Origin: an uncultured Spartobacteria bacterium
GTDB lineage: Bacteria > Verrucomicrobiota > Verrucomicrobiia > Chthoniobacterales > JAATET01
DNA length: 32,050 nt
Assembly: GCA_937901895.1 (NCBI GenBank)
Contig: CALGTD010000175.1
Coordinates: 1-32,050, forward strand
Direction: 5' to 3'
Both the position numbers and the translations under genes were made by a program. The notes beneath the pieces are model-generated. The model worked only from the letters and a program-made list of their open reading frames with translations, did not search any database and was not told where the DNA came from. Positions 1 to 8,081 of the stretch are shown piece by piece (within the stretch, counting starts at the first letter, position 1; each line of letters begins with the position of its first letter).

Positions 1-609
1 GCGCGCCGGTTGCCCACCGATGATCGCGACCATCAAAGGCAGGCCCAGTGCCCCGGCGCGAATGAACGACTCCGGGCTTCCGCCCACGCCGACCCAGACA
101 GGCAGCGGATTTTGCACGGGTCGCGGAAACACCCCCTGCCCATTCAGCGCCGCCCGGTGCCGGCCGCTCCACGTCACGTGGGTCTCCTCGCGCAGCTTCA
201 ACAACAGCTCGAGCTTTTCGGCAAAGAGCGAGTCGTAGTCCTCGAGCCGCAGGCCAAAGAGCGGATACGCCTCGCTGAATGAGCCGCGCCCCACGACAAT
301 CTCCGCCCGTCCCCGGGAAAGCAGATCGAGCGTGGCAAATTCCTGAAACACGCGCACCGGATCCTGCGCGCTGAGCACCGTCACTGCACTCGCGAGGCGG
401 ATCGATTTCGTGCGCGCCGCCCCCGCGGCGAGGATCACCGCCGGCGAGGAATCCAGAAAGTCGTCGCGGTGGTGCTCGCCGACACCGAACACATGCACAC
501 CCGCCTGGTCCGCGGTTTCGATTTCCTCGACCAGATTGCCGAGCCGGTCCTGCGCGGAAACATCCGAACCAACCGGAAGCGCCGCAAAGCTGTCTATGCC
601 GATTTCCAT
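1..609 (-). CDS. LLM-class flavin-dependent oxidoreductase, C-terminus cut by window edge
   Basis: The minus-strand frame begins at the ATG at 607-609 (MEIGIDSFAALPVG) and stays open for 203 codons to base 1, so the C-terminal part is missing. The sequence has hallmarks of the bacterial luciferase-like (LLM) TIM-barrel family: the VGEHHRDDF segment near residue 45, the region reading RLASAVTVLSAQDPVRVFQE near residue 75, the DLLSRGRAEIVVGRG segment near residue 95, and the PVWVGVGGSPESF segment near residue 175. Such enzymes use FMN or F420 to oxidise small organic substrates; the substrate cannot be told here. It is followed downstream by nothing visible and preceded by the EEP gene on the same strand, with a 54-bp gap. 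Family assignment is firm, specific function unknown. Confidence 0.88.
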   Translation of the reverse strand, partial: MEIGIDSFAALPVGSDVSAQDRLGNLVEEIETADQAGVHVFGVGEHHRDDFLDSSPAVILAAGAARTKSIRLASAVTVLSAQDPVRVFQEFATLDLLSRGRAEIVVGRGSFSEAYPLFGLRLEDYDSLFAEKLELLLKLREETHVTWSGRHRAALNGQGVFPRPVQNPLPVWVGVGGSPESFIRAGALGLPLMVAIIGGQPAR

Positions 610-663
610 ATTCCTGCGCGTTTCGGCAACCCTAGGTCCATTTGAAGGAAAAGGCGATGCTCC

Positions 664-2244
664 TCAGTCCGGCGTCCGCTCCTTTCCGCGTCCGCTCTCT
701 CCTGGAAACCACTCCTTCCCGTGGACGATAAACTGCGCCTCGCCGCGATAGGTTCCGAGTTCGCCATAGAATCGTAAACGGGAGTTGCGCTTCGCGGCCT
801 CGCGAATGGAAACGCGCAGCTCGGCATCGTGGGTGTAGACCTGATAGTCCTCCCCGTTGACTTTCACGTAAACGCGATCCTCGTCGTTCACGCTCGCGGG
901 AGCGTCCACGAGAAACACGCGGCTCTGGTAGGATCCGTCGCGGAGATCCCTTCCGGGAGGCAGGTCACGGATGGGCACGGCATTGGCAAGCAGATCGACC
1001 GAGGAGAGCTCGACCGGCAACGCTTTGGGGGATGCGGTTTTCGCCCGGCCCGGCTGCTTGAGTGCAATCCAGTGGGCCTTGTCGTTGTCGTCGACCGTGC
1101 GGAAGCGGGCGAGAAGCGGGAAGTGATCCGAGAATCCGGAGGGATACGCTCCGCGCGTCCAGCGGACGGGGCGGCCGAAAATATCGGCATTGAGCCCCGG
1201 GAGTTTCAGCACGGTGAAACTGTTGTCCACATATTGGACGCCGGCGCGATCGTAGAGGCCGCGCGAGATCACGAGATGTATGAGCGTCCCCCACTCGTTG
1301 CGGTAGATGTCGCTGCCGCGCTGGTCGGACGGCAGCTCGAACCAGAGGTTGTAAAGGTCGGGGCCATTCTCCCGTCGCAACGCGAGTTCGTTACCCTGCG
1401 CGCCGAGGACGTCGTTGATCCCCGTGCGCTTCATGTCCCGGTAACGACGGTTCTGGTTGTAGTGGGAGTTGAAATCCCCCGCGATGATCACATCCGCATT
1501 GGGGTCCGCTTTGAAAATCTCGTCGAGCCGCGCGCGCAGCGTCTCCGCGTTGCGGAGGCGAATCTCCTCGGCCTCGAGACTGCCGGCTCCGGATTTCCAG
1601 TGGTTCGCGAAGAGGGTGAGCGGATGGCCTTCGACATCCAGCGTGACCTCCAGGATTGCACGCGCGTTCGTCGTCGGATGACTGCGGACATCCGTGATCG
1701 GAAACCGCGAGAACATCACGTTGCGGATCGCGATGCCGCGGCCGTCGTCGTAAACGCCCGGTTTCTCGTCGGTGATGGCGACGTGGTAGTCGCGCAGGCC
1801 CGCGTCGTAAAGGGCCTTCAACAACCACGCCTCCGCGGGAACGCCAGCCGATTCCGCGGGCAGCGGCGACTCGGCAAGAATCCCGGCAAGCTGCCGGTCC
1901 TCGATCGAAGCAAGCCACGCCGCGTAGTCGGTCACGGTCGATTCAGGCGTCTGGTCCAGCTCGATCTCGTTGAAGACGACCACGTCCGGTCCGCGACCGT
2001 CGTCCACCTTCGCGAGCACTTTCGCGATGTTGCCGGCTTTCACGGCGAGGTGCTCCGGCGTGTATTTCTCCGGCTGGTAATCCTCGTAGATCGCGACTCC
2101 ATCCACGTCGAAGAAGTTCTCGACGTTGTAAACGACGACGGAAAACTCGCGCGCGGATCCGGCCGCCGCGAGGAACAACGAAAGTAGAGGAAGGACGAAA
2201 CTGCGCACAGGAAACAACGATGATTGGGAGGCGGTTCCACACAT
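664..2244 (-). CDS. secreted endonuclease/exonuclease/phosphatase-fold hydrolase
   Basis: This 526-aa protein starts with a signal peptide (hydrophobic stretch about residues 14-28, cleavage probably after AAAGSA). The EEP (DNase I-like) fold is marked by its metal and catalytic motifs in the right order: YNVENFFD (Asn40), FNEIE (Glu93), FANHWKSG (His215), IIAGDFNSH (Asp257, Asn259) and FSDHFPL (Asp373, His374). These fit a divalent-metal phosphodiesterase or phosphatase acting outside the cytoplasm, for example on extracellular DNA or phosphoesters. After about residue 400 a further 125-residue region of beta character has no motif I can name. The usual Asp-His before the last strand reads LIHLVIS here. 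It lies divergent to the GH92 mannosidase. Family confident; substrate unknown. Confidence 0.9.
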   Translation of the reverse strand: MCGTASQSSLFPVRSFVLPLLSLFLAAAGSAREFSVVVYNVENFFDVDGVAIYEDYQPEKYTPEHLAVKAGNIAKVLAKVDDGRGPDVVVFNEIELDQTPESTVTDYAAWLASIEDRQLAGILAESPLPAESAGVPAEAWLLKALYDAGLRDYHVAITDEKPGVYDDGRGIAIRNVMFSRFPITDVRSHPTTNARAILEVTLDVEGHPLTLFANHWKSGAGSLEAEEIRLRNAETLRARLDEIFKADPNADVIIAGDFNSHYNQNRRYRDMKRTGINDVLGAQGNELALRRENGPDLYNLWFELPSDQRGSDIYRNEWGTLIHLVISRGLYDRAGVQYVDNSFTVLKLPGLNADIFGRPVRWTRGAYPSGFSDHFPLLARFRTVDDNDKAHWIALKQPGRAKTASPKALPVELSSVDLLANAVPIRDLPPGRDLRDGSYQSRVFLVDAPASVNDEDRVYVKVNGEDYQVYTHDAELRVSIREAAKRNSRLRFYGELGTYRGEAQFIVHGKEWFPGESGRGKERTPD

Positions 2245-2622
2245 AGCAGCAGATCGCTTGCCACCAGCTTCATTTTTCCATTTCCCACGAAAGTTCGGAG
2301 GATTCCGAAATCTGGAATCTTCTTATTTTCGCCCTTGGTGAAGAAACTGGCTGTGATGCTTGGCTGATCTCCGGCATCATCAATTCGATCAAAAGGGGAC
2401 GCAGTTCGCGAACCTGGTTGTCAGACCGAAGGGGAGGAAAAGGAATCAGCTGAACGTCGACATCCCGGTCGTCCCCGGACGGCATGACGTTTGCCATCTA
2501 CAAGGCAAGCCTGACCGGCAAGTCAGCGCGGTTCGGGAGCCCGCGCGTCATCGGATCTCCGCGGTGCGGGGAATTTTCCCGGAACTTTTTGGCTCCGGGA
2601 CCGGTTCATGTAGGTTCATCGC
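2245..2622. other. 378-bp intergenic region between divergent genes
   Basis: This spacer separates the divergent EEP and GH92 genes and probably carries both promoters. I see no convincing gene: the short minus-strand frame at 2270-2497 has no motif or plausible start signal. Two small inverted repeats are present: GATTCC-N7-GGAATC at 2301-2319, and CCCGGA-N10-TCCGGG at 2578-2599, the latter 23 bp before the GH92 start. A direct repeat GGTTCAT occurs twice, three bases apart, just before that start. No promoter could be fixed with confidence. Confidence 0.5.
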
Positions 2623-4920
2623 ATGTTTCCGGTCCCCTGCCGTCTTTCCTCCCTAGTCGCTGCGCTCAGCGGTTTCATTGTCGCATCGTCGTTCGCCGAA
2701 AGCCCCGTCGACCTCGCCAATCCGCTGGTCGGCACCGCCTCGCTCGACCGGAAGTTCATCGGCAACGCACCGCCGCCCGGCGAGGAGGCCTACACCGGTT
2801 TCACGCATCCCGGACCGGCCCTGCCGCATCGCTGGGTGATCGTGGATCCCATCAACAAGGACCTCACGGAAGCGGCGGGCAATCACGGCATCCGATTCCA
2901 CTACCTTCACTCGCGCCGGACCATGCAGGGCTTTTCGTCTCCGATGGGTGGTCTCACGATCATGCCGGTCGTCGGCCAGTGGAATGTCCCGCCGGACCGT
3001 AGCTACGCCTCGCCCTACGACAAGACGACCGAGAAGGCGTCCCCCGGTTATTACACCGTAACGTTTCCCGACACCGGCATCCGGACGGAACTCGCGACCT
3101 CCGAGCGCACCGGCTACTACCGGTTCACCTTTCCCGCGACGGAAGAGGCCGCAATCCTGATCGACCTCGGAGCTGGGGAAAACCACATCGAAGTGTTGGG
3201 CGACCACACGGTGCGCGGACGCAGCGGCCGGCGGACGTTTGTGGCGGAGTTTTCCAAGCCGTTCAAAAGCTTCGGCACCTTTCGCCAGCATCCGCCGCGG
3301 CTCGAAGGCCAGCGCGTGCGGCGCGACGACGTGATCGAGGCCGGGCAGCGCGGGATGTCCGGCAGCTATGCCGGCGCGTATCTGGAGTTCACAACCACCG
3401 AGGGCGAGCAAATCGACGTCCGGATCACGACCGGCCGGGACTACGAAGAGGCGCAACAGCTGCTGGCCTCGGACCTTCAAACATTCGAAGAGGCGCACGA
3501 AAACGCCCGGGACATCTGGGCGGAGAAACTCGGGCTCATCGAGGTGGAAGGCGGCACGAAGAAGCAGCGGGAAATGTTCTACTCGACGCTCTATCACTCG
3601 CTCATGACGCCACGCCTGATCGCGAAGAAGGGCGAAACGAACCGACGGCGCGGCGGAGAGGAGGACGCGGTGCTCGAATACGACCGCTACACGCCGATCG
3701 CGCTGTGGGACACCGGCCGCAACCAGGTCGTGCTGCTCACGTTGCTCGAGCCGGAGGTGAAGCTCGACATCCTGCGCAGTCATCTCGACCTGGCCCGCCG
3801 CGAGGGGTTCATGCACACGTCCTTCCACGGCGACAACGGCGTGACGATGTATCTCGGCGACTGGGAACGCGGCCTGCCCTTCGAAGACTACGAGGCCGTC
3901 TACGAATTCCTCCGCAAAAATGCGATGGATCCCTCCGGTCCCCGCGGCGAACTCGCGGAGTATCTCGAAAAGGGCTGGGTGCATGACGATTTCCAGGAGA
4001 ATGGCAGCCCGCCCCGCGCCGATGGAAACGCCGGTGCCGACAAGACGCTCGAGTATGCGTGGAGCGACCATGCCCTCGCGCAATACGCGAAGAAGCTCGG
4101 CAAACAGGACGACTACGAGATGTTCCTGAAACGCGCGCACAACTACAAAAACGTCTTCGACAAAGAGACGGGCCTCATGCGCGGGCGGCAGAAGGACGGC
4201 TCGTGGATCGATCCGTTCCATCCGTTCGAACCCTACTACAACTACATGTTCAAGGAGGCCTCCGCCTGGCAGACGGTCTGGCTCGTTCCGCACGACGTGC
4301 AGGGACTTATCGACCTCATGGGTGGTCGCGACACGTTCAACGAGCGGTTGGATTTCTTTTTCAATACGCCTTACGAGCCGAAGGGTATCGCCCGCGATGT
4401 GACGGGCATGGTCGGGCTTTACTGCCAGGGCAACCAGCCCGACCAGCACGCGCCCTATCTCTACTGCTACTCCGGCCAGCCGTGGAAAACGCAGAAGCTC
4501 GTGCGCACGATCCTCCGCGACATGTATGGCAGCGACAAATGGGGCCTCGCCTTTCCGGGCATGGACGACCAGGGCTCGACGGCGTCGTGGTATGTCTTCA
4601 GCGCGCTCGGATTTTATCCCGTCGATCCCTCGAGCCCGGACTACGTGATCGGTTCCCCGCTCTTCAGCAAGGCCACGATCCACATGGGCAATGACAGGGA
4701 CCTCGTCATCGAGGCCCGCAACAACTCCGACGAGAATTGCTACATCCAATCGGCAACACTGAATGGCAAGCCGTGGAACAAGCCGTGGTTCAGCCACGCG
4801 GACATCGCGGATGGTGGAACCTTCGTCTTCGAAATGGGACCCGAGCCCAACAAGGACTGGGGCTCCGCACCGCAGGACGCCCCGCCATCAATGACGCCGA
4901 TCGAGGATGAGGTCCCCTGA
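2623..4920 (+). CDS. secreted GH92 family alpha-mannosidase
   Basis: This 765-aa protein has a signal peptide (about residues 1-25) followed directly by the family N-terminal signature DLANPLVGT. GH92 motifs appear in order: LWDTGRNQVVLLTLLEP (362-377), the acid-region motif KEASAWQTVWLVPHD (544-558, Glu545), QGNQPDQHAPYLY (602-614), DDQGSTASWYVFSALGFYP (648-666, two Asp of the base/calcium site) and DYVIGSPLFSKATI (673-686). GH92 enzymes are calcium-dependent inverting exo-alpha-mannosidases that trim mannans and N-glycans. Length is typical for the family. The frequent GNEP motif is GNQP here (Gln605), which may alter leaving-group specificity. It appears to be a single gene, with tRNA-Leu 39 bp downstream on the other strand. 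Start chosen because the signal peptide begins there and AGG lies about 9 nt upstream. Confidence 0.95.
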   Translation: MFPVPCRLSSLVAALSGFIVASSFAESPVDLANPLVGTASLDRKFIGNAPPPGEEAYTGFTHPGPALPHRWVIVDPINKDLTEAAGNHGIRFHYLHSRRTMQGFSSPMGGLTIMPVVGQWNVPPDRSYASPYDKTTEKASPGYYTVTFPDTGIRTELATSERTGYYRFTFPATEEAAILIDLGAGENHIEVLGDHTVRGRSGRRTFVAEFSKPFKSFGTFRQHPPRLEGQRVRRDDVIEAGQRGMSGSYAGAYLEFTTTEGEQIDVRITTGRDYEEAQQLLASDLQTFEEAHENARDIWAEKLGLIEVEGGTKKQREMFYSTLYHSLMTPRLIAKKGETNRRRGGEEDAVLEYDRYTPIALWDTGRNQVVLLTLLEPEVKLDILRSHLDLARREGFMHTSFHGDNGVTMYLGDWERGLPFEDYEAVYEFLRKNAMDPSGPRGELAEYLEKGWVHDDFQENGSPPRADGNAGADKTLEYAWSDHALAQYAKKLGKQDDYEMFLKRAHNYKNVFDKETGLMRGRQKDGSWIDPFHPFEPYYNYMFKEASAWQTVWLVPHDVQGLIDLMGGRDTFNERLDFFFNTPYEPKGIARDVTGMVGLYCQGNQPDQHAPYLYCYSGQPWKTQKLVRTILRDMYGSDKWGLAFPGMDDQGSTASWYVFSALGFYPVDPSSPDYVIGSPLFSKATIHMGNDRDLVIEARNNSDENCYIQSATLNGKPWNKPWFSHADIADGGTFVFEMGPEPNKDWGSAPQDAPPSMTPIEDEVP

Positions 4921-4959
4921 CAGGGGCGACAACGAACCGATGGCGTAAATCCCAAAACC

Positions 4960-5043
4960 TACCGGCGGAGGGTCTCGAACCCACACTCCCGTAAGGGAAC
5001 CAGATTTTGAGTCTAGCGCGTCTGCCAATTCCGCCACGCCGGC
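4960..5043 (-). tRNA. tRNA-Leu (anticodon CAA)
   Basis: On the minus strand an 84-nt cloverleaf can be folded by eye. The acceptor stem is GCCGGCG with CGCCGGT (1:72 is a G-U pair) and A as discriminator base. The anticodon stem is CTAGA/TCTGG around the loop CTCAAAA, giving anticodon CAA, which reads UUG. The T arm contains GTGTGGGTTCGAGACC-like sequence, and there is a long variable arm (TTCCCTTACGGGAG region), as expected for class II leucine tRNAs. CCA is not encoded: the next bases are GGTTTT. It stands alone between the GH92 gene and the flotillin operon. Confidence 0.95.
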
Positions 5044-5085
5044 GTGGAGAGGCGCAATATGCGTCACGCGAGGGCGCGTGGCCAC

Positions 5086-5625
5086 TCAAAAACTCAGACC
5101 CTTCGGCGGACCGAGGATCTCCCGCGCAAGCATTGCCTGGCGAAGTCCGTCGCGGGAGCGAAGCAACGTGTCGAAGCGGGTGACCGCAGGGGTATCGCCA
5201 CTGCGGGTGGATCGCCGGTGAACGGGAGCGGTCTGCTTCTTGAATTCCGCGGCGAGCTTTCGCGCTTCGAGGAGCCGGTGTTCAGCATCCTCCCGCTCCT
5301 CCACGACGAGGGGCGGAGGTTGCCGGGGTGCAGGCTCCTCCACCGGCCGGGAAACAAACGCGCGGGGAACCGGAGACTCGACGATGGGAGGAACCGGAGG
5401 CGGTGCTGGAGAATCAACCGGGAGTCCAAGCGCCTCGAGAAACTTCCGAACGGATTCCTCTTGTCCCGCCTCGCGCACGGAGCCGGGAGGCGTGTGCACC
5501 CTTCGGTCGAGCCGGTCGAGGCGTTCCTCGGTCTCCCTCCTCTCGCGCATCTCTGCGCTCTTCTCGATCAGCCATTTCACCAGGGAAATGGCGCCGATGA
5601 TGAGAATGATGACGAGTTGTTCCAT
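5086..5625 (-). CDS. single-TM protein of flotillin operon, unknown function
   Basis: A 179-aa protein with one N-terminal membrane segment (about residues 4-19, LVIILIIGAISLVKWL), then a charged helical segment likely to form a coiled coil (residues 21-45, rich in E and R), a proline-rich linker (about 70-105), another charged helix (about 110-130), and a conserved-looking end LRQAMLAREILGPPKGLSF. I recall similar C-terminal REILGPP-type motifs in small proteins of planctomycetes and verrucomicrobia, but no function is known to me. It is the last gene of the minus-strand operon, 55 bp after floA, so it may tether something to the FloA/NfeD microdomain. Gene call good; function unassigned. 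Confidence 0.8.
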   Translation of the reverse strand: MEQLVIILIIGAISLVKWLIEKSAEMRERRETEERLDRLDRRVHTPPGSVREAGQEESVRKFLEALGLPVDSPAPPPVPPIVESPVPRAFVSRPVEEPAPRQPPPLVVEEREDAEHRLLEARKLAAEFKKQTAPVHRRSTRSGDTPAVTRFDTLLRSRDGLRQAMLAREILGPPKGLSF

Positions 5626-5680
5626 TGGAGGACCGTTTGAAGCGCAGGGAAGACCGAGTCTGGACCTGCCCCGGGGTGCT

Positions 5681-6700
5681 CTACTGGCCTTGCACCGGCT
5701 TGTCCGGAGTGGCGATCGATTCGCGCATGTGGGTGTCGGACTGAATGTTCTTCATGCGCATGTAGTCCATGATACCGAGGTTGCCGCTGCGGAAAGCTTC
5801 CGCCATGGCGAGCGGGACCTGGGCTTCAGCCTCCGTCACCTTTGCACGCATTTCCTGAACGCGGGCCTTCATTTCCTGCTCGGTGGCGACAGCCGCGGCA
5901 CGGCGCATTTCCGCCTTTGCCTGCGCGACAACCTTGTCGGCCTCGGCCTGCTGGGCCTGGAGGTTTGCGCCGACGTTTTCGCCGATGTCCACGTCGGCGA
6001 TATCGACCGAGAGAATTTCGAAGGCCGTGCCGCTGTCGAGGCCCTTCTGCAGAACCGTTTTCGAAATGCGATCCGGATTTTCAAGGACTTCCTTGTAGGA
6101 CACGGCGGAACCGATGGACGTAACGATGCCTTCGCCGACGCGCGCGATGATCGTCTCCTCGGTGGCGCCACCGACGAAGCGGTCGAGATTCGAGCGCACG
6201 GTAACGCGGGCCTTCACCTTCACGCCGATGCCGTCCCGGGCGACTGCGTCAATGGTGGAGCGACCGGAGGAGGCGGGATTCGGACAGTCGATGACCTTGG
6301 GGTTGATGCTCGTGCGGACCGCCTCGAGGACGGTCTTCGTGGTGCCCTTGATTGCCAGATCGATCGCGCAGGCGCGATTGAAGTCGAGAGCGATGCCCGC
6401 CTTGTCCGCGGCGATGAGCGCGAGCACGACGTTGGTTACATTGCCGCCGGCGAGGTAGTGCGCCTCCAGGAGATCGGTATCCAGCGGAATGCCCGCCTTC
6501 ACCGCGGTAATGCGGCTGTCGACAATGAGACCGACGGGAACCCGGCGCAGGCGCATTCCGATGAGCCGAGCAAAACTGACCGGCGCATCGGCGATCTTCG
6601 CGCGGAGCCAGACGCCGAAGAAATTGATGAGAACCACCGCCGCGACCAGCGCGACGATGACGAGGAGTCCTAGGATGGCAAGCGTGGCAACGTTGGTCAT
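5681..6700 (-). CDS. floA: flotillin-like protein FloA
   Basis: The 339-aa product aligns along its whole length with Bacillus FloA (YqfA) as I remember it: an N-terminal membrane hairpin (about residues 6-35), IGMRLRRVPVGLIVDSRI, LEAHYLAGGNV, the SPFH/band 7 region with GGATEETIIARVGEGIV, DSGTAFEILSVDIADVDIG, then the Ala/Glu-rich coiled coil with AQAKAEMRRAAAVA and PLAMAEAFRSGNLGIMDYM. FloA assembles into dynamic membrane microdomains that influence protein secretion, cell shape and signalling. I chose ATG 6700 because the distance to the GMRLRRV motif then matches Bacillus FloA; a GTG at 6721 would add seven residues. A perfect hairpin (6703-6719) lies immediately upstream of this ATG. nfeD is directly upstream, as in many bacteria. 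Confidence 0.95.
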   Translation of the reverse strand: MTNVATLAILGLLVIVALVAAVVLINFFGVWLRAKIADAPVSFARLIGMRLRRVPVGLIVDSRITAVKAGIPLDTDLLEAHYLAGGNVTNVVLALIAADKAGIALDFNRACAIDLAIKGTTKTVLEAVRTSINPKVIDCPNPASSGRSTIDAVARDGIGVKVKARVTVRSNLDRFVGGATEETIIARVGEGIVTSIGSAVSYKEVLENPDRISKTVLQKGLDSGTAFEILSVDIADVDIGENVGANLQAQQAEADKVVAQAKAEMRRAAAVATEQEMKARVQEMRAKVTEAEAQVPLAMAEAFRSGNLGIMDYMRMKNIQSDTHMRESIATPDKPVQGQ

Positions 6701-6702
6701 GG

Positions 6703-6719
6703 GGCCGAAAAGTTCGGCC
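6703..6719 (-). promoter_or_regulatory. perfect 7-bp hairpin directly upstream of floA start
   Basis: On the minus strand GGCCGAA-CTT-TTCGGCC forms a perfect 7-bp stem with a 3-nt loop, ending two bases before the floA ATG and starting just after the nfeD stop codon. It occupies the place where a Shine-Dalgarno sequence would sit, and no U-tract follows, so it does not look like a terminator. It may tune FloA translation relative to NfeD, or protect a processed transcript end. That role is inference. Confidence 0.5.
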
Positions 6720-6724
6720 ACACT

Positions 6725-7210
6725 TTAGGCCGGGTTTCCAACGACCCCAACCTTTTTCCGAACCACGACACGTGTCCCGTCCACGAGCACGACGGAAACC
6801 GCTTCCCCCGCATCCACGAAGCCGCTCTCCGCAACAACGTCGATCCGCCGGCCATCGACGACGGCCTTTCCAGCAGGACGCAGCGGAGTCTGGGTCACCC
6901 CCTCCTTCCCCAGGAGTGGGGATTCGGCCTCGCGTTCGGGGCCCCGATCGAGATTCCGGCCGAGGATGAGTTTGCGACCCACCGCGGTCTTTGGAAACGC
7001 GTTCATCCAGACGACGAAGCCGACGATGCAAACGAGCGCGATTGCCGCGAAGGTGATGGTGCCACCGAACGCGCCCAGTTGCGCATAGCCGGTGGCGATT
7101 GCCGCCAGCAGCAGGATTCCCCCGAGCGCACCCAGCACGCCGCCGGGCAGGAACATCTCCACCAGCACGAGCAGGAATCCGACGCCGGCAAGAATGAGGA
7201 TTGCCGTCAT
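6725..7210 (-). CDS. nfeD: NfeD family membrane protein
   Basis: A 161-aa short-form NfeD. It has two or three hydrophobic segments in residues 4-70 (LAGVGFLLVLVEMFLPGGVL and the GILLLAAIATGYA stretch; ITFAAIALVCIVGFVVW) and a soluble C-terminal OB-fold domain (about 100-155) with LLGKEGVTQTPLRPAGKAVV and VSVVLVDGTRVVVRK. NfeD proteins partner with flotillin/stomatin proteins and are usually encoded next to them, as here. The start ATG overlaps the stop of the upstream 269-aa gene by 4 bp (ATGA), indicating translational coupling. The long forms carry a ClpP-class serine protease domain; that is absent. Confidence 0.93.
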   Translation of the reverse strand: MTAILILAGVGFLLVLVEMFLPGGVLGALGGILLLAAIATGYAQLGAFGGTITFAAIALVCIVGFVVWMNAFPKTAVGRKLILGRNLDRGPEREAESPLLGKEGVTQTPLRPAGKAVVDGRRIDVVAESGFVDAGEAVSVVLVDGTRVVVRKKVGVVGNPA

Positions 7211-8016
7211 TGTTCGTCGTCGTTCGACGAATCGGGATCGATCGTGCGCTCGCCGGTGAGGATTTCCTGAACGTTTCCGGCCAGTCGAAGCGTCGCGTTT
7301 TTCACGGTGTTGCCCACGCCCTTGGCCGTATCACCGACCGCGCCGCCGACTCCCTTCGCCGCGCGACCCACCGCTCCAAAAAGTCCTCCGCCATTGGAAT
7401 CATCATCATCCGCCGACACATCCGCCGGACTCGCGGGCGCCCTGCCCGCACCAAAGTCCTGCACGGGCTCGGGTCGCACACGCGCATCCGCATCGAGCCG
7501 CAGGGAGCGGATCACGCTGCCATCCTCCGCCGACACGTGGAGGCTGCCGACGGGCGCTCCCATGTAATCGAAAAGCCGCAATACCCACATCGGCGCACCG
7601 GTCGCGTCGTTCGTGCGAAGCAGATAATCGACGGAGTCGAAGCCAACCTTTTTGTCCTTGGCCTGCGCATCGGCGATGCGAAACGCGCCGTCGGAATCCA
7701 GGTTCAGACGCGGGATCGCCAGCGGAGGAAGCTGCGTGCGATCCGAGTAGCCGCGAAGGGGTGCGCGCTCGGAGAGAATCTCGCTGCCCGACACGACAAA
7801 CTCCCGGATGCCCGCGCGCGCCGAGGGATCGTTCATGAGAATCGTCCACGCCTGCGGCTGCGGGCGGCCGGTTTCCCCCCGCACTTCGACCAGTTTGGCG
7901 AGTGCGTCGTCGCCCTTGGATTTTCGAATGACCTGCAGTGCCTCGTAGGCGGTCGCTCCGCTTGCAGCCGCGACTCCGAGGAATCCCAACGCGAGGATGG
8001 TTGCGAGCGTCTTCAC
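7207..8016 (-). CDS. secreted protein with C-terminal amphipathic 11-residue repeats
   Basis: Unknown protein heading the flotillin operon. From the GTG at 8014-8016 it reads MKTLATILALGFLGVAAASG, a good signal peptide, giving 269 aa; a second GTG at 8037 would add seven residues. GTGGGGG just upstream supports the shorter form. The body (about residues 25-195) has mixed alpha/beta character with no motif I recognise; the segment around YLLRTNDATGAPMWVLRLFDY and VGSLHVSAEDGSVI resembles a PepSY-like small beta-sheet unit, only loosely. After an Asp-rich linker, residues about 214-246 form three 11-mers, GAVGRAAKGVG / GAVGDTAKGVG / NTVKNATLRLA, likely an amphipathic helix lying on a membrane. 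Overlaps nfeD by 4 bp. Confidence 0.82.
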   Translation of the reverse strand: MKTLATILALGFLGVAAASGATAYEALQVIRKSKGDDALAKLVEVRGETGRPQPQAWTILMNDPSARAGIREFVVSGSEILSERAPLRGYSDRTQLPPLAIPRLNLDSDGAFRIADAQAKDKKVGFDSVDYLLRTNDATGAPMWVLRLFDYMGAPVGSLHVSAEDGSVIRSLRLDADARVRPEPVQDFGAGRAPASPADVSADDDDSNGGGLFGAVGRAAKGVGGAVGDTAKGVGNTVKNATLRLAGNVQEILTGERTIDPDSSNDDEQ

Positions 8017-8081
8017 GAGACCCCCACTGTGACGCACCCCCCCCGATTTTCCAGCGAATTTTCCGGCTCGATCTTCACGCG

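Noticed and set aside
1224..1232. DnaA-box-like TTGTCCACA (also near 23446)
   Set aside because: Single isolated near-matches inside genes, with no cluster or AT-rich unwinding element, so no oriC is called.
829..2187. 452-codon plus-strand frame antisense to the EEP gene
   Set aside because: Its protein has no motifs, while the opposite strand carries a complete EEP catalytic set and a signal peptide. Long antisense frames are expected at this GC content.
2301..2319. GATTCC-N7-GGAATC hairpin followed by a T-rich stretch
   Set aside because: No gene ends before it on the plus strand, so a terminator role is unsupported.
2270..2497. 75-codon minus-strand frame in the first intergenic region
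   Set aside because: No start signal, no recognisable family and no neighbour context to support it.
2653..4797. 714-codon minus-strand frame antisense to the GH92 gene
   Set aside because: The plus strand has all GH92 motifs; the antisense product is Arg/Val/His-rich with no domain.
5240..6673. 477-codon plus-strand frame antisense to the flotillin operon
   Set aside because: It spans two well-supported minus-strand genes and has low-complexity Ser/Arg composition.
7938..8081. N-terminal extension of the GAF-PP2C phosphatase
   Set aside because: It would overlap the start of the divergent secreted protein gene and adds Arg-rich sequence unlike a GAF protein N-terminus.
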